Shown: in pieces, positions 1-6,382 of the stretch
Layout of the letters: every line of letters starts with the position of its first letter
Position numbering within the stretch: the stretch's first letter is position 1
Notes under the pieces: generated by a model
The model's input: the letters and a program-made list of their open reading frames with translations, nothing else
Databases searched by the model: none
What the model was told of the DNA's origin: nothing
Made by a program: the position numbers and the translations under genes
Assembly (NCBI GenBank): GCA_044508215.1
Contig: JBIQID010000042.1
Coordinates: forward strand, 1-20,941
DNA length: 20,941 nt
From: JAEZFI01 sp044508215
GTDB taxonomy: Bacteria; Actinomycetota; Acidimicrobiia; Acidimicrobiales; Microtrichaceae
Reading direction: 5' to 3'

Positions 1-2
1 AG

Positions 3-575
3 CAACACCCCGCTCTGCCGATGGCGGCGGACGCCAACGGCTCCTTCCCCGACGAGGCCGCGGTGCCCGGGTGGCTGGACGACCTCGCGCTCGTCTACCT
101 CGAGCAGCCGTTCCCTGCCGCCGACCTGACGTCGCACGCTGCGTTCCGGGCACGGTCCCGCACGCCCGTGGCGCTCGACGAGTCCCTCCGCGACGTGGCC
201 GCGGTCAGGCGGTCGATCGAGGCCGGCGCCGTCGACGTCCTGTCGGTCAAGCCCGCGCGCCTCGGGGGAGCGCAGGCGGCCATCGAGGTGCTCGGGCTCG
301 CCGTGGCGTCCGGCACGGCAGCGTTCGTCGGCGGGATGCTCGAGGCGGGGGTGGGCCGGGCGACGGCGGCTGCGGTGGCGACGCACCCCGGGGCCACGCT
401 TCCCACCGATCTGGGCCCGAGCGCCCGCTACTTCGATCGGGACGTCGTGGACGCCATCGAGGCGGGGGACGGGGGTCTCGAGGTCCCCGACGGGCCGGGC
501 ATCGGCCGGGAGCCAGATCCTGACGTGCTCGAGGGCAGCACCGTGGACCGGGTGGAGGTGTTCGCGGCGAGCTGA
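3..575 (+). CDS. menC: o-succinylbenzoate synthase, C-terminal part (5' end outside window)
   Basis: This enolase-superfamily enzyme dehydrates SHCHC to o-succinylbenzoate in menaquinone synthesis, in the cytoplasm. The reading frame is open from the left edge, so the 190 visible residues are only the C-terminal half or so; the ATG at 21 is internal. Visible metal-binding and catalytic motifs in order are ADANGS (Asp10 of the visible part), YLEQPF (Glu34), ALDES (Asp59-Glu60) and VLSVKPARLGG (Lys83). The later FVGGMLEAGVGRA stretch is typical of MenC rather than other enolase-superfamily members. The last 30 or so residues are a loosely conserved tail. The stop codon lies 30 bp from the convergent end of the Nudix gene. 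The identification is strong although the N-terminal capping domain and the general-acid Lys cannot be checked here. Confidence 0.88.
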   Translation, partial: QHPALPMAADANGSFPDEAAVPGWLDDLALVYLEQPFPAADLTSHAAFRARSRTPVALDESLRDVAAVRRSIEAGAVDVLSVKPARLGGAQAAIEVLGLAVASGTAAFVGGMLEAGVGRATAAAVATHPGATLPTDLGPSARYFDRDVVDAIEAGDGGLEVPDGPGIGREPDPDVLEGSTVDRVEVFAAS

Positions 576-605
576 CCCGGGTGGGTGGCGTGGTGGTGGC
601 CGCCG

Positions 606-1118
606 TCAGGGCTGTGTGATGTCGATCGGCGCGCCGGGCAGGCCGCCGTTGCGATGCGTGGCGACCACGTCGGGCAGGAACTCGCGCAGCCGCGGGGGCA
701 CGGTCGGCTCGTCGCTCGCCAACAGCTCGTCGAGCGGCCACCAGCGGTGCCCCTCGAACGCCATCGCCTCGAACGCCTCGAGCTGGGTGGGCTGGTCGAC
801 GAGCCCGTCGCTCACGGCGGTGAGGATCTGCTCCTGCTGGTCGAAGTGCCAGCCGGCGAAGGTGAACCGGGCGTGGTGCGTCCACACGCAGTCGCCGATC
901 GTCGCATCGCTGATCCCCACCTCCTCCCGGAGCTCGCGGAGGCAGGTGTCGGCCGGCGTCTCACCGGGATCGATGCCGCCCCCGGGGATCTCCCACCAGG
1001 GCGGCTTGGACGGATCGGCCGGGTCGTGCGAACGGATCAGCAGCAGCCGGTCGAGGGGGTCGAAGCAGAGCACGCGGGCGGCGACCCGATGGAGCACGAA
1101 GGCCACGGCCCGCACCAT
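606..1118 (-). CDS. Nudix hydrolase
   Basis: This predicted 170-residue cytoplasmic protein hydrolyses a nucleoside-diphosphate-linked substrate that cannot be told from sequence. The complete Nudix box is at residues 47-69: Gly47, Glu53, the REL-x-EE core (61-66) and Gly68-Ile69, matching Gx5Ex7REUxEExGU. It is preceded by WWEIPGGG, usual for the family. I chose the ATG at 1118 because the residues after it (MVRAVAFVLH) lead directly into the first beta strand. The frame stays open upstream to 1253, but that extension is Arg/Pro-rich and would overlap the divergent acyltransferase start. No clear Shine-Dalgarno precedes 1118, so the start is uncertain. The gene is single, convergent with menC and divergent from the acyltransferase across about 110 bp. 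Confidence 0.85.
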   Translation of the reverse strand: MVRAVAFVLHRVAARVLCFDPLDRLLLIRSHDPADPSKPPWWEIPGGGIDPGETPADTCLRELREEVGISDATIGDCVWTHHARFTFAGWHFDQQEQILTAVSDGLVDQPTQLEAFEAMAFEGHRWWPLDELLASDEPTVPPRLREFLPDVVATHRNGGLPGAPIDITQP

Positions 1119-1228
1119 ATCGACGGCCGGCGGTCCGGCAGTGTGACATCGACTGCTGGTGGCCGGAGGGCCTTGCGGGCATCGCCGGTCCGCGGGAGAG
1201 TGGGCATCGGGAGGAGGAGCTTCAACAC

Positions 1229-2305
1229 GTGACCGTGACCGCCCGCGCGCCACGAAATCGGATGCTCGACGTGCTGCGAGCCGCGGCGACGCTGCGGGTC
1301 GTGCTCTACCACGCTTCGGGAGACGTCCGTTGGAGCTGGGTCGCGGCGATGCCGGCGATGTTCTTCGTGGGCGGCGCGCTCTACGGCGCGTCGCTCGACC
1401 GACGCCCCTGGCAGGAGCTGCTGCCGCACCGCCTCCGACGGATCGTGGTGCCGATGTGGGCCTGGTCGCTCGTCGTGTTCGCCGTGTACTCGCTGGTGGG
1501 GGCGTGGTCGAGGGTGCCGCTGTGGGGCGTGATCGGGTTCGTCCTCCCGATCTCCCCGCCCGTCGGACCCGGTGACGCGTCCGACTCCCTCTACTGGACG
1601 TGGATGGCCCTCTGGTACCTGAACGCGTACATCGTGTTCATGCTGGCGGGCATCCCGCTCCGCAAGGCGCTGCGGCGGTACCCGCGGGCGACGATGGCGG
1701 TGCTGGTGGTGCCGATCCTGCTCTCCGGGGTGCTCGGGCCGAACGCGCTCGGGGGCGTTGCGTCCAACCTCATCTTCTGGCTCCTCGGCTACTGGTACCA
1801 CGACAACCGCGACCGGATGCCGGCCCCCTCGATCACCGGCGGCGTGGCGGCGGGAGCGGCGGTGGTCTCCGTTGCCTACGGCGCGGCCGTCACCGGGTTC
1901 GGCGTCGTGGTGACGTCCGACCCCTTCCTCAACGCGGCCGTCGGGATCGCGTGGGTGGCCGGCTGCCTCGCCCTCCGGGAGCCGATCGAGGCGCTCGCAA
2001 GGGTGAAGGCGGTGGACCTGGTCGTCACATGGGTGCAGCGTCGGGCTCTCACGATCTACCTGTGGCACGCCCTCGCGGTGGGCATCGTCGCCGAGTGGGC
2101 GGTCACCAGCACGGTGCTCGACGGGAAGGCGGCACGTGTCGCCGCGGTCTTCGCGCTCACGTTCGTCGTGGTGCTCGCCACCGGCTGGATCGAGGACCTG
2201 GCGGCCTCGCGTCCGGCGCGCGTCTGGCCGTTGCAGCGCCGGGTCGTCGACCTCCGCGATCGCGAGCGGTCGGTGGGCCGAGCAGACCAGCCGATGCTCA
2301 GGTAG
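1229..2305 (+). CDS. acyltransferase-3 family integral membrane protein
   Basis: The 358-residue polytopic membrane protein resembles the acyltransferase-3 family, whose members O-acylate cell-surface sugars, lipids or peptidoglycan. The N-terminal signature RNRMLDVLRAAATLRV, with Asp14, Arg17 and His28 (LYH), matches the family's first helix and its catalytic His region. About nine to ten hydrophobic segments follow, including MAMFFVGG-like residues 38-52, WMALWYLNAYIVFML near 129-143 and a C-terminal YLWHALAVGIV segment near 276-286. The GTG start at 1229 is supported by GGAGGAGGAG at 1210-1219. The acyl donor and acceptor are unknown. The nearby secreted hydrolase and cell-wall genes make an envelope substrate plausible, but this is inference. 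The C-terminal 30 residues are basic and probably cytoplasmic. Confidence 0.8.
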   Translation: MTVTARAPRNRMLDVLRAAATLRVVLYHASGDVRWSWVAAMPAMFFVGGALYGASLDRRPWQELLPHRLRRIVVPMWAWSLVVFAVYSLVGAWSRVPLWGVIGFVLPISPPVGPGDASDSLYWTWMALWYLNAYIVFMLAGIPLRKALRRYPRATMAVLVVPILLSGVLGPNALGGVASNLIFWLLGYWYHDNRDRMPAPSITGGVAAGAAVVSVAYGAAVTGFGVVVTSDPFLNAAVGIAWVAGCLALREPIEALARVKAVDLVVTWVQRRALTIYLWHALAVGIVAEWAVTSTVLDGKAARVAAVFALTFVVVLATGWIEDLAASRPARVWPLQRRVVDLRDRERSVGRADQPMLR

Positions 2306-2308
2306 CTT
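2303..2308 (+). promoter_or_regulatory. possible -10 element for the hydrolase lipoprotein gene
   Basis: TAGCTT fits the actinobacterial TANNNT -10 consensus and starts at the acyltransferase stop codon, 39 bp before the hydrolase ATG. No convincing -35 hexamer is visible, so this is a weak call. Confidence 0.22.
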
Positions 2309-2347
2309 CGGCACACCAGCGGCGACAGGGGCGCGGGAGGAGCGGGA

Positions 2348-3379
2348 ATGCGACGACGAGCGACGTTGGCGGCCGCCGTGGGCGTGCTGGCCCTCCTCGC
2401 AGGAGCCTGCGCACCCCCGGCGGGGCCGCCCTCGGCCTCGGTCACGGTCGACCCCTGCGCCACCGATGCGGCGATCGCCTGCGACGCGGCGTTCGGGCAC
2501 ATCGCGACGCGAGCATCAGGTGCGTCGAGGGGCAGGCTGGTGCTCTTCTTCAACGGCACCGGCGCCCAACCGCTCGCCTACACCAAGCTGCTGGGCGCGC
2601 TCTCGGCGAACGGCTACCACACGATCGGGCTCCGCTACGTCAGCTCGGTGGGCACCGCGTCGGCGTGCCCCGACGCGGGCGCGGGATCCCAGCCCGACTG
2701 CCACCGCTCCTTCCGGGCGGAGACGGTCTTCGGCGCCGGCGTGCCAGATCCCAGCGGATGGGCAACTGACTCGCCTGCCGTCTCCGTGTCCGCCGCCAAC
2801 TCGGTGGTGAACCGGGCGATCCGGGTGGTCGAGCACCTTCGGACCACCCAGCCGCAGGGCGGGTGGGGCACCTTCCAGCAGAGGGACCAGGACGGCTGCA
2901 CCCCGCACCCCGAGTACGGAGGGTGCGACCTCGACTGGTCCCGCGTGGTGCTGATGGGGCACTCGCTCGGCGCCGGGGTGGCGCTGTACGCCTCCAAGCT
3001 GCACGCCGCAGCGGGCGTCGGGCTCCTCTCCGGGCCCTTCGACCACTACGGGAGCGGCTCGAGCCTGGTCGTGGCCCCGTGGATCGCCGAGGGCGGGTTC
3101 GCGACCAGCGCCGCAGCGATGCGGGGGCTGAGCCACACCGCCGAACCGAACCACGCCTCGCAGTCCACCGTCTGGAGCGTGCTCGGGATGACCGGTCCGG
3201 CGGTGTCGATCGACAGCGGGACCCCGCCGTGGGGCCATGCGCAGCAGCTCACCACCTCGGTCGCCGCGGCCTGCCTCCTGGACCCGGCGAAGGAGCACAA
3301 CTCCACGGCTCAGAACCTGTGCACGCCGGGTGACCCGCCGGCGCTGCGGGGCGCCTGGGTGCACCTCGCCGGGGGTTGA
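2348..3379 (+). CDS. secreted alpha/beta-hydrolase lipoprotein
   Basis: The 343-residue protein has a lipoprotein signal peptide: RRR at 2-4, a hydrophobic core at 5-19 and the lipobox LAGAC with Cys21 as lipidation site. The mature part contains a GHSLGAG nucleophile elbow (Ser206) after a strand reading VVLMGHS, and an early strand ending in FFNGTGAQP that could supply the oxyanion hole. A possible catalytic His lies in PPWGHAQQL. Several Cys residues in the mature domain suggest disulfides outside the membrane. The GTGAxP, GYHTIGLRY and GHSLGAG pattern recalls the BPSS1187-type hydrolase group, but the substrate is unknown. The ATG is well set by GGAGG at 2336-2340, seven bases upstream. 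The lipoate-ligase-like gene starts 29 bp after its stop, so they may be co-transcribed. Confidence 0.75.
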   Translation: MRRRATLAAAVGVLALLAGACAPPAGPPSASVTVDPCATDAAIACDAAFGHIATRASGASRGRLVLFFNGTGAQPLAYTKLLGALSANGYHTIGLRYVSSVGTASACPDAGAGSQPDCHRSFRAETVFGAGVPDPSGWATDSPAVSVSAANSVVNRAIRVVEHLRTTQPQGGWGTFQQRDQDGCTPHPEYGGCDLDWSRVVLMGHSLGAGVALYASKLHAAAGVGLLSGPFDHYGSGSSLVVAPWIAEGGFATSAAAMRGLSHTAEPNHASQSTVWSVLGMTGPAVSIDSGTPPWGHAQQLTTSVAAACLLDPAKEHNSTAQNLCTPGDPPALRGAWVHLAGG

Positions 3380-3408
3380 TCCGGCGCGACCCGCGGAGAC
3401 CCGCGCGG

Positions 3409-4125
3409 ATGGCGCAGACTGCCGCGGTGGCGTTCGAACAGCGGCGGGGCACGAGCGGCGACCTGCACGCGATCGACCCCGAGGAGCTGCTCGGGGGCCG
3501 TCGGTCCGCGGTGGTGCTGATGACACCCACCGATCGGGCGCTCGTGCTGGGGTCCTCGCAGCCGGACTCGCTCGTGGACCGCGAGGCAGCGACGGCGGCT
3601 GGCTTCGCTGTCGCCCGTCGTCGCTCGGGTGGCGGGATCGTCGTCACCGGGGCCGACGATGCGGTCTGGATCGACGTGGTCCTCGCTCCGTCCCACCCCC
3701 GTTCGCACGCGGACGTGGACAAGGCGGCCGCGGAGATCGGCGGGGTGTGGCGTGACGCCCTGGTCTCCCTGAGCGGGGGGCTGACCGCAGATCAGGCCGG
3801 GCTGGAGGTGCACGAGGGGCCGTCCGTGCACCGGGAGGCCGGACGCATCCTCTGCTTCGGTGGCCTCGGGCCGGGTGAGGTGACCCTCCAGGGCGCCAAG
3901 CTCGTGGGGATCTCCCAACGACGCGCACGCTGGGGTGCCCGGTTCCAGTGCCAGGTCCAGGTCCGGTGGGAGCCGGGGGCGTGGTTGCACCTGGTGCACG
4001 CCGGCCCGGAGGCACCCGAGGAGCTCCTGCCCCTCATGGTGGCGACCATCACGCCGCCGGCTGCCGGTGCCGATGCGCTGCCCGGAGCGCTCGCCTCGGC
4101 GGTGGCGAAGGCCCTCGACGGCTGA
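3409..4125 (+). CDS. lipoate/biotin protein ligase-fold protein
   Basis: The 238-residue protein resembles the LplA/BPL catalytic domain, which attaches lipoate, octanoate or biotin to a Lys of an acceptor domain through an acyl-adenylate. RRRSGGGIVVTG (70-81) matches the ligase RRxSGGG loop, and GAKLVGISQRR (162-172) carries the conserved Lys164 of the second motif. No catalytic Cys of the LipM/LipL type stands out, so a ligase or a non-enzymatic relative is more likely. The ATG at 3409 was chosen; GGAG at 3395-3398 lies upstream. An in-frame TTG at 3376 overlapping the previous stop would add 11 Arg/Pro-rich residues. There is no acceptor gene nearby, so the acyl group and target cannot be named. 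Confidence 0.7.
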   Translation: MAQTAAVAFEQRRGTSGDLHAIDPEELLGGRRSAVVLMTPTDRALVLGSSQPDSLVDREAATAAGFAVARRRSGGGIVVTGADDAVWIDVVLAPSHPRSHADVDKAAAEIGGVWRDALVSLSGGLTADQAGLEVHEGPSVHREAGRILCFGGLGPGEVTLQGAKLVGISQRRARWGARFQCQVQVRWEPGAWLHLVHAGPEAPEELLPLMVATITPPAAGADALPGALASAVAKALDG

Positions 4126-4165
4126 CGTCAACTTCGGTCACCCCACCTGCCGACATCGGCCAGCT

Positions 4166-4197
4166 CTGACGGCGCCGGCGGCCGGGGGGACCGTCAG
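4166..4197 (+). terminator. GC-rich hairpin, candidate terminator of the upstream gene set
   Basis: CTGACGG at 4166-4172 pairs exactly with CCGTCAG at 4191-4197 around an 18-base loop that is itself G/C-only save one A. It lies 40 bp after the lipoate-ligase-like stop codon. There is no T tract, as is common in high-GC actinobacteria, so terminator function is only inferred. Confidence 0.35.
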
Positions 4198-4220
4198 GAC
4201 GACCAGGCCCCGAGTCCAGC

Positions 4221-4252
4221 CGAGTGGGGCGGGTGGGGCGCTGGCCCACTCG
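4221..4252. repeat. 8-bp inverted repeat containing GTGGG motifs
   Basis: CGAGTGGG (4221-4228) and CCCACTCG (4245-4252) are perfect complements around a 16-base loop. The left arm and the loop each contain GTGGG (4224-4228 and 4233-4237), the same core as the promoter-proximal boxes, but the spacing is 9 rather than 10. It could be a hairpin or an auxiliary MraZ contact; neither is shown. Confidence 0.4.
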
Positions 4253-4269
4253 ACACCGCGGCACCGGGA

Positions 4270-4302
4270 CGAACCGCCGTTCGGTCGTGGCAGCTCCACG
4301 AC
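4270..4302. repeat. two abutting hairpins
   Basis: CGAAC-CGCC-GTTCG (4270-4283) is followed directly by GTCGTGG-CAGCT-CCACGAC (4284-4302). The stems are perfect, 5 and 7 bp, with 4- and 5-base loops. They could be part of a terminator or of a short structured RNA. Confidence 0.45.
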
Positions 4303-4365
4303 GCGCAACGCTCCACGTGGCGGCATCCCCACCGGCCGTCTCGGGAAATTTCGCTCATGTAGTTC

Positions 4366-4395
4366 CTGTCACAGGGCGCGCCGCAGGTTTATGGT
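4366..4395 (+). promoter_or_regulatory. candidate mraZ (dcw operon) promoter
   Basis: A -35-like CTGTCA (4366-4371, four of six matches to TTGACA) and a -10-like TATGGT (4390-4395) are separated by 18 bp, which would start the transcript near 4402. The -35 sits in a small palindrome CCTGT-C-ACAGG (4365-4375). The first GTGGG box overlaps the -10, a position suited to repression. No other promoter-like pair in the gap is as good. Confidence 0.5.
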
Positions 4396-4438
4396 GGGGC
4401 GCTGTGGGTGCTCGTGGGACAGAAGGGCGCGAAGTGGG
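4394..4438 (+). promoter_or_regulatory. MraZ operator: GTGGG boxes with 10-bp period
   Basis: GTGGG occurs at 4394-4398, 4404-4408, 4414-4418 and 4434-4438, exactly 10, 10 and 20 bp apart; the vacant position near 4424 reads AGGG, shifted by one base. MraZ of E. coli and other bacteria is known to bind tandem TGGG-type direct repeats with one helical turn spacing just upstream of its own gene. The array overlaps the predicted -10 and the start of the transcript, which suggests autorepression of the operon. Confidence 0.75.
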
Positions 4439-4475
4439 AGGGGGCCGGACGGCCCGCCCGGCGCGCCCGCGACCC

Positions 4476-4480
4476 GGAGG
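4476..4480 (+). promoter_or_regulatory. mraZ ribosome binding site
   Basis: GGAGG lies nine bases before the ATG at 4490. It fixes the mraZ start although the frame remains open for over 500 bp upstream. Confidence 0.8.
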
Positions 4481-4489
4481 TCCACGGCG

Positions 4490-4933
4490 ATGACCGCAGT
4501 GCGACGGCTCCCGCGCCTGGTCGGACGGACGCAGGCGAAGCTCGACGACAAGGGCCGGATCGTTCTGCCGGCCGCCCACCGCGAGCGGTTCGCGGAGGAC
4601 TCCGTCCTCGTCGTCCGCGGCGACCACCTGGGCCTGTACGAGGGGTCGGCCTGGGACGACTTCTGCGCCGAGCTCCAGGAGCGTCGCCGGCAGGGGACCA
4701 TCGACCGGGCGACGATCACCCTCATCACCCAGCGGGCGACCGAGGTGAAGCCGGACAACGCCGGCCGGATCACGATCCCGCAGTACATGCGCGACGCGGT
4801 GGGCCTCGTCCTCCGGGAGGACGTCGAGATCGCCGGCAACCTCGAGTACCTCGGCCTCTACTCGACCGGGGGCGCGCAGGATCCGAACCCGGCAGAGGAG
4901 CAGCGCGTCAACGAGCTGCTGAACAGCTTGTGA
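4490..4933 (+). CDS. mraZ: transcriptional regulator MraZ
   Basis: MraZ is a ring-forming DNA-binding protein that controls the dcw operon it heads. The 147-residue product is of usual family length and has two SpoVT/AbrB-like half-domains, at about 16-57 and 85-128. Each carries the diagnostic signature: DDKGRIVLP (19-27) and DNAGRITIP (89-97). Start: ATG 4490 with GGAGG nine bases upstream; the first residues MTAVRRLPRLVGRTQAKLDDK align with the family's usual beginning. The GTGGG box array at 4394-4438 is its probable binding site, implying autoregulation. The C-terminal tail (126-147) is polar. rsmH starts seven bases after its stop. Confidence 0.95.
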   Translation: MTAVRRLPRLVGRTQAKLDDKGRIVLPAAHRERFAEDSVLVVRGDHLGLYEGSAWDDFCAELQERRRQGTIDRATITLITQRATEVKPDNAGRITIPQYMRDAVGLVLREDVEIAGNLEYLGLYSTGGAQDPNPAEEQRVNELLNSL

Positions 4934-4940
4934 TGGAGAC

Positions 4941-5921
4941 ATGGACCCCGACTCCGAGCCGAACGCCGACCCACGGCCATTCCACCACGTCCCCGTCATG
5001 TTGGACAGGGTCGTCGAGCTCCTCCGTCCCGTGCCCCCCGGCGTCGTCGTCGACGCCACGCTCGGCGGCGCAGGTCACGCCCGGGCCCTCCTCGACGCCC
5101 TGCCCCACGTCCGCATCCTCGGGATCGACCAGGACGAGGAGGCCGTCGCCGCAGCGCAGGCGGCCCTCGCCCCCTACGGCGACCGCGCCGTCGTGCGCCA
5201 CCTGCGCTTCGACCAGCTGGACGAGGCGATCGCCGGCATCGCCGACGACGGCATCAGCGGGGCGCTCTTCGACCTGGGTGTCAGCTCGCATCAACTCGAC
5301 GAAGGGAGGCGGGGCATGAGCTTCCGCAAGGACGCACCGCTGGACATGCGGATGGACCGACGACGCCGCCGGACCGCTGCGGACGTCGTCAACGACTACT
5401 CCGCGGAACGCCTGGCCGAGACGCTGGACCGCTACGGCGACGAGCGCTACGCGCGCCGCATCGCCGCGGCGATCGTCGCAGCCCGGCCGATCAGCACCAC
5501 GGGCGAGCTGGCCGAGGTGGTCGCCGGCGCGATCCCCGCGCCCGCACGCCGGACCTCGAAGGGCCATCCCGCCCGTCGCACCTTCCAGGCGCTCCGCATC
5601 GAGGTCAACGAGGAGCTGTCGATCCTCGCCGACTCGCTCGACCGGGCGATCTCGCTCCTGCTGCCCGGCGGGCGGTGCGTGGCGATGTCGTACCACTCGG
5701 GGGAGGACCGGATCGTCAAGGACCGCTTCCGTGTCGCAGCCACCGGCGGGTGCACCTGCCCGCCGAAGCTGCCGTGCGTGTGCGGCGCAGAGCCCACGGT
5801 CCGCCTGCTGAAGCGTGGCGCCGAGCGCCCCGACTCGGTGGAGATCACCGCGAACCCCCGCGCCGAGAGCGTCCGTGTCCGCGCCGTCGAGCGCCTCGGC
5901 CCCGAGACGAAGGCGTCGTGA
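4941..5921 (+). CDS. rsmH: 16S rRNA (cytosine-1402-N4)-methyltransferase
   Basis: RsmH (MraW) uses S-adenosylmethionine to methylate N4 of C1402 in the ribosomal P site. The 326-residue length is typical. Motifs in order are FHHVPVM (14-20), the SAM loop DATLGGAGHA (38-47), GIDQDEEA with Asp63, FDLGVSSHQLD (110-120), RGMSFRKDAPLDMRM (124-138), HPARRTFQALRIEVNEEL (209-226) and SYHSGEDRIVKDRF (250-263). A C-terminal CTCPPKLPCVCG cluster (Cys271, 273, 279, 281) is usual in the family and looks like a metal or structural knuckle. ATG 4941 is the only suitable start after the mraZ stop; TGGAG just before it is close for a Shine-Dalgarno. Its stop overlaps the ftsL GTG by four bases. Confidence 0.96.
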   Translation: MDPDSEPNADPRPFHHVPVMLDRVVELLRPVPPGVVVDATLGGAGHARALLDALPHVRILGIDQDEEAVAAAQAALAPYGDRAVVRHLRFDQLDEAIAGIADDGISGALFDLGVSSHQLDEGRRGMSFRKDAPLDMRMDRRRRRTAADVVNDYSAERLAETLDRYGDERYARRIAAAIVAARPISTTGELAEVVAGAIPAPARRTSKGHPARRTFQALRIEVNEELSILADSLDRAISLLLPGGRCVAMSYHSGEDRIVKDRFRVAATGGCTCPPKLPCVCGAEPTVRLLKRGAERPDSVEITANPRAESVRVRAVERLGPETKAS

Positions 5922-6382
5922 GCCCGATCACCGCGATCCAGAACGTCGGGGCGGCCGTGCCCGCGGCGCTCAGCCACGTGGGCTCTGCGGTCCCCGCGGC
6001 GATCCGCCGCGCCCGGCTCCGCCCGGTCGAGGCGCCGGCGCCGAGCCGGTTCCGCCGGGTCAAGGTGGCGCTCGGGGTCGTGTGCGTCTTCTCGATCCTC
6101 TTCGGAGCGGTGATCCTCCGCACCGAGCTGATCGAACGGCAGCGCCGCCTCGACCGCCTCCAGGCAGAGATCGTCCAGGCGAAGGAGCGGCAGTACTCGC
6201 TCCGGCGCCAGGAGACGCTCCTCCGCTCGCCGCAGGACGTGGCAGCGATCGCCACGCAGGAGCTGGGCATGGTCCCGCCGGCCCGCGCCGTGCTCGTGAC
6301 CCCCGACCCGGTGCACATCGGCGCGCCCGGCGCCGCTCCGTCCCGGGCCCGGACCGAGGGAGAGGCACCCACCACGCCATGA
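5918..6382 (+). CDS. ftsL: cell division protein FtsL-like
   Basis: FtsL is a small bitopic divisome protein that forms a coiled coil with FtsB/DivIC and helps activate FtsWI. This 154-residue protein has a cytoplasmic N-terminus, one transmembrane helix (about 49-67), a charged helical stretch ERQRRLDRLQAEIVQAKERQ (73-92) suited to a coiled coil, and the IATQELGMVPP segment (111-121) that is characteristic of FtsL. Position between rsmH and ftsI confirms it. The GTG start at 5918 overlaps the rsmH stop (GTGA). Unusual is a near-exact repeat in the N-terminal part: VGAAVPAAL (10-18) and VGSAVPAAI (21-29). The last 30 residues are Pro/Ala-rich and probably disordered outside the membrane. Confidence 0.88.
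   Translation: MSPITAIQNVGAAVPAALSHVGSAVPAAIRRARLRPVEAPAPSRFRRVKVALGVVCVFSILFGAVILRTELIERQRRLDRLQAEIVQAKERQYSLRRQETLLRSPQDVAAIATQELGMVPPARAVLVTPDPVHIGAPGAAPSRARTEGEAPTTP

Larger units (their letters stand above)
4126..4489 (+). other. intergenic region before the dcw operon, with hairpins, promoter and MraZ boxes
   Basis: This 364-bp gap has no plausible gene. Its left half holds several inverted repeats (4166-4197, 4221-4252, 4270-4302, and the 8-bp palindrome CCACGTGG at 4313-4320). Its right half holds the likely mraZ promoter (4366-4395), the GTGGG box array (4394-4438), a short GC-rich leader and the mraZ ribosome binding site. Confidence 0.8.

Noticed and set aside
1119..1253. An N-terminal extension of the Nudix protein up to 1253
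   Set aside because: The added residues are Arg/Pro/Ser-rich and would overlap the start of the divergent acyltransferase gene.
3376..3408. TTG 3376 as start of the lipoate-ligase-like gene
   Set aside because: It overlaps the preceding stop like operon genes further on, but adds only a basic non-conserved stretch, and ATG 3409 has a GGAG upstream. Not fully excluded.
4396..4489. The mraW RNA motif known from leaders of some actinobacterial rsmH operons
   Set aside because: I could not find the conserved CUUCCCC-type loops; only a short GGGCC-GGAC-GGCCC stem at 4442-4455 is seen. A covariance-model search would settle it.
5815..6378. An upstream extension of ftsI inside rsmH and ftsL
   Set aside because: The frame happens to be open, but the residues are Arg/Pro/Ala-rich filler and the ATG at 6379 has the operon's usual ATGA overlap.
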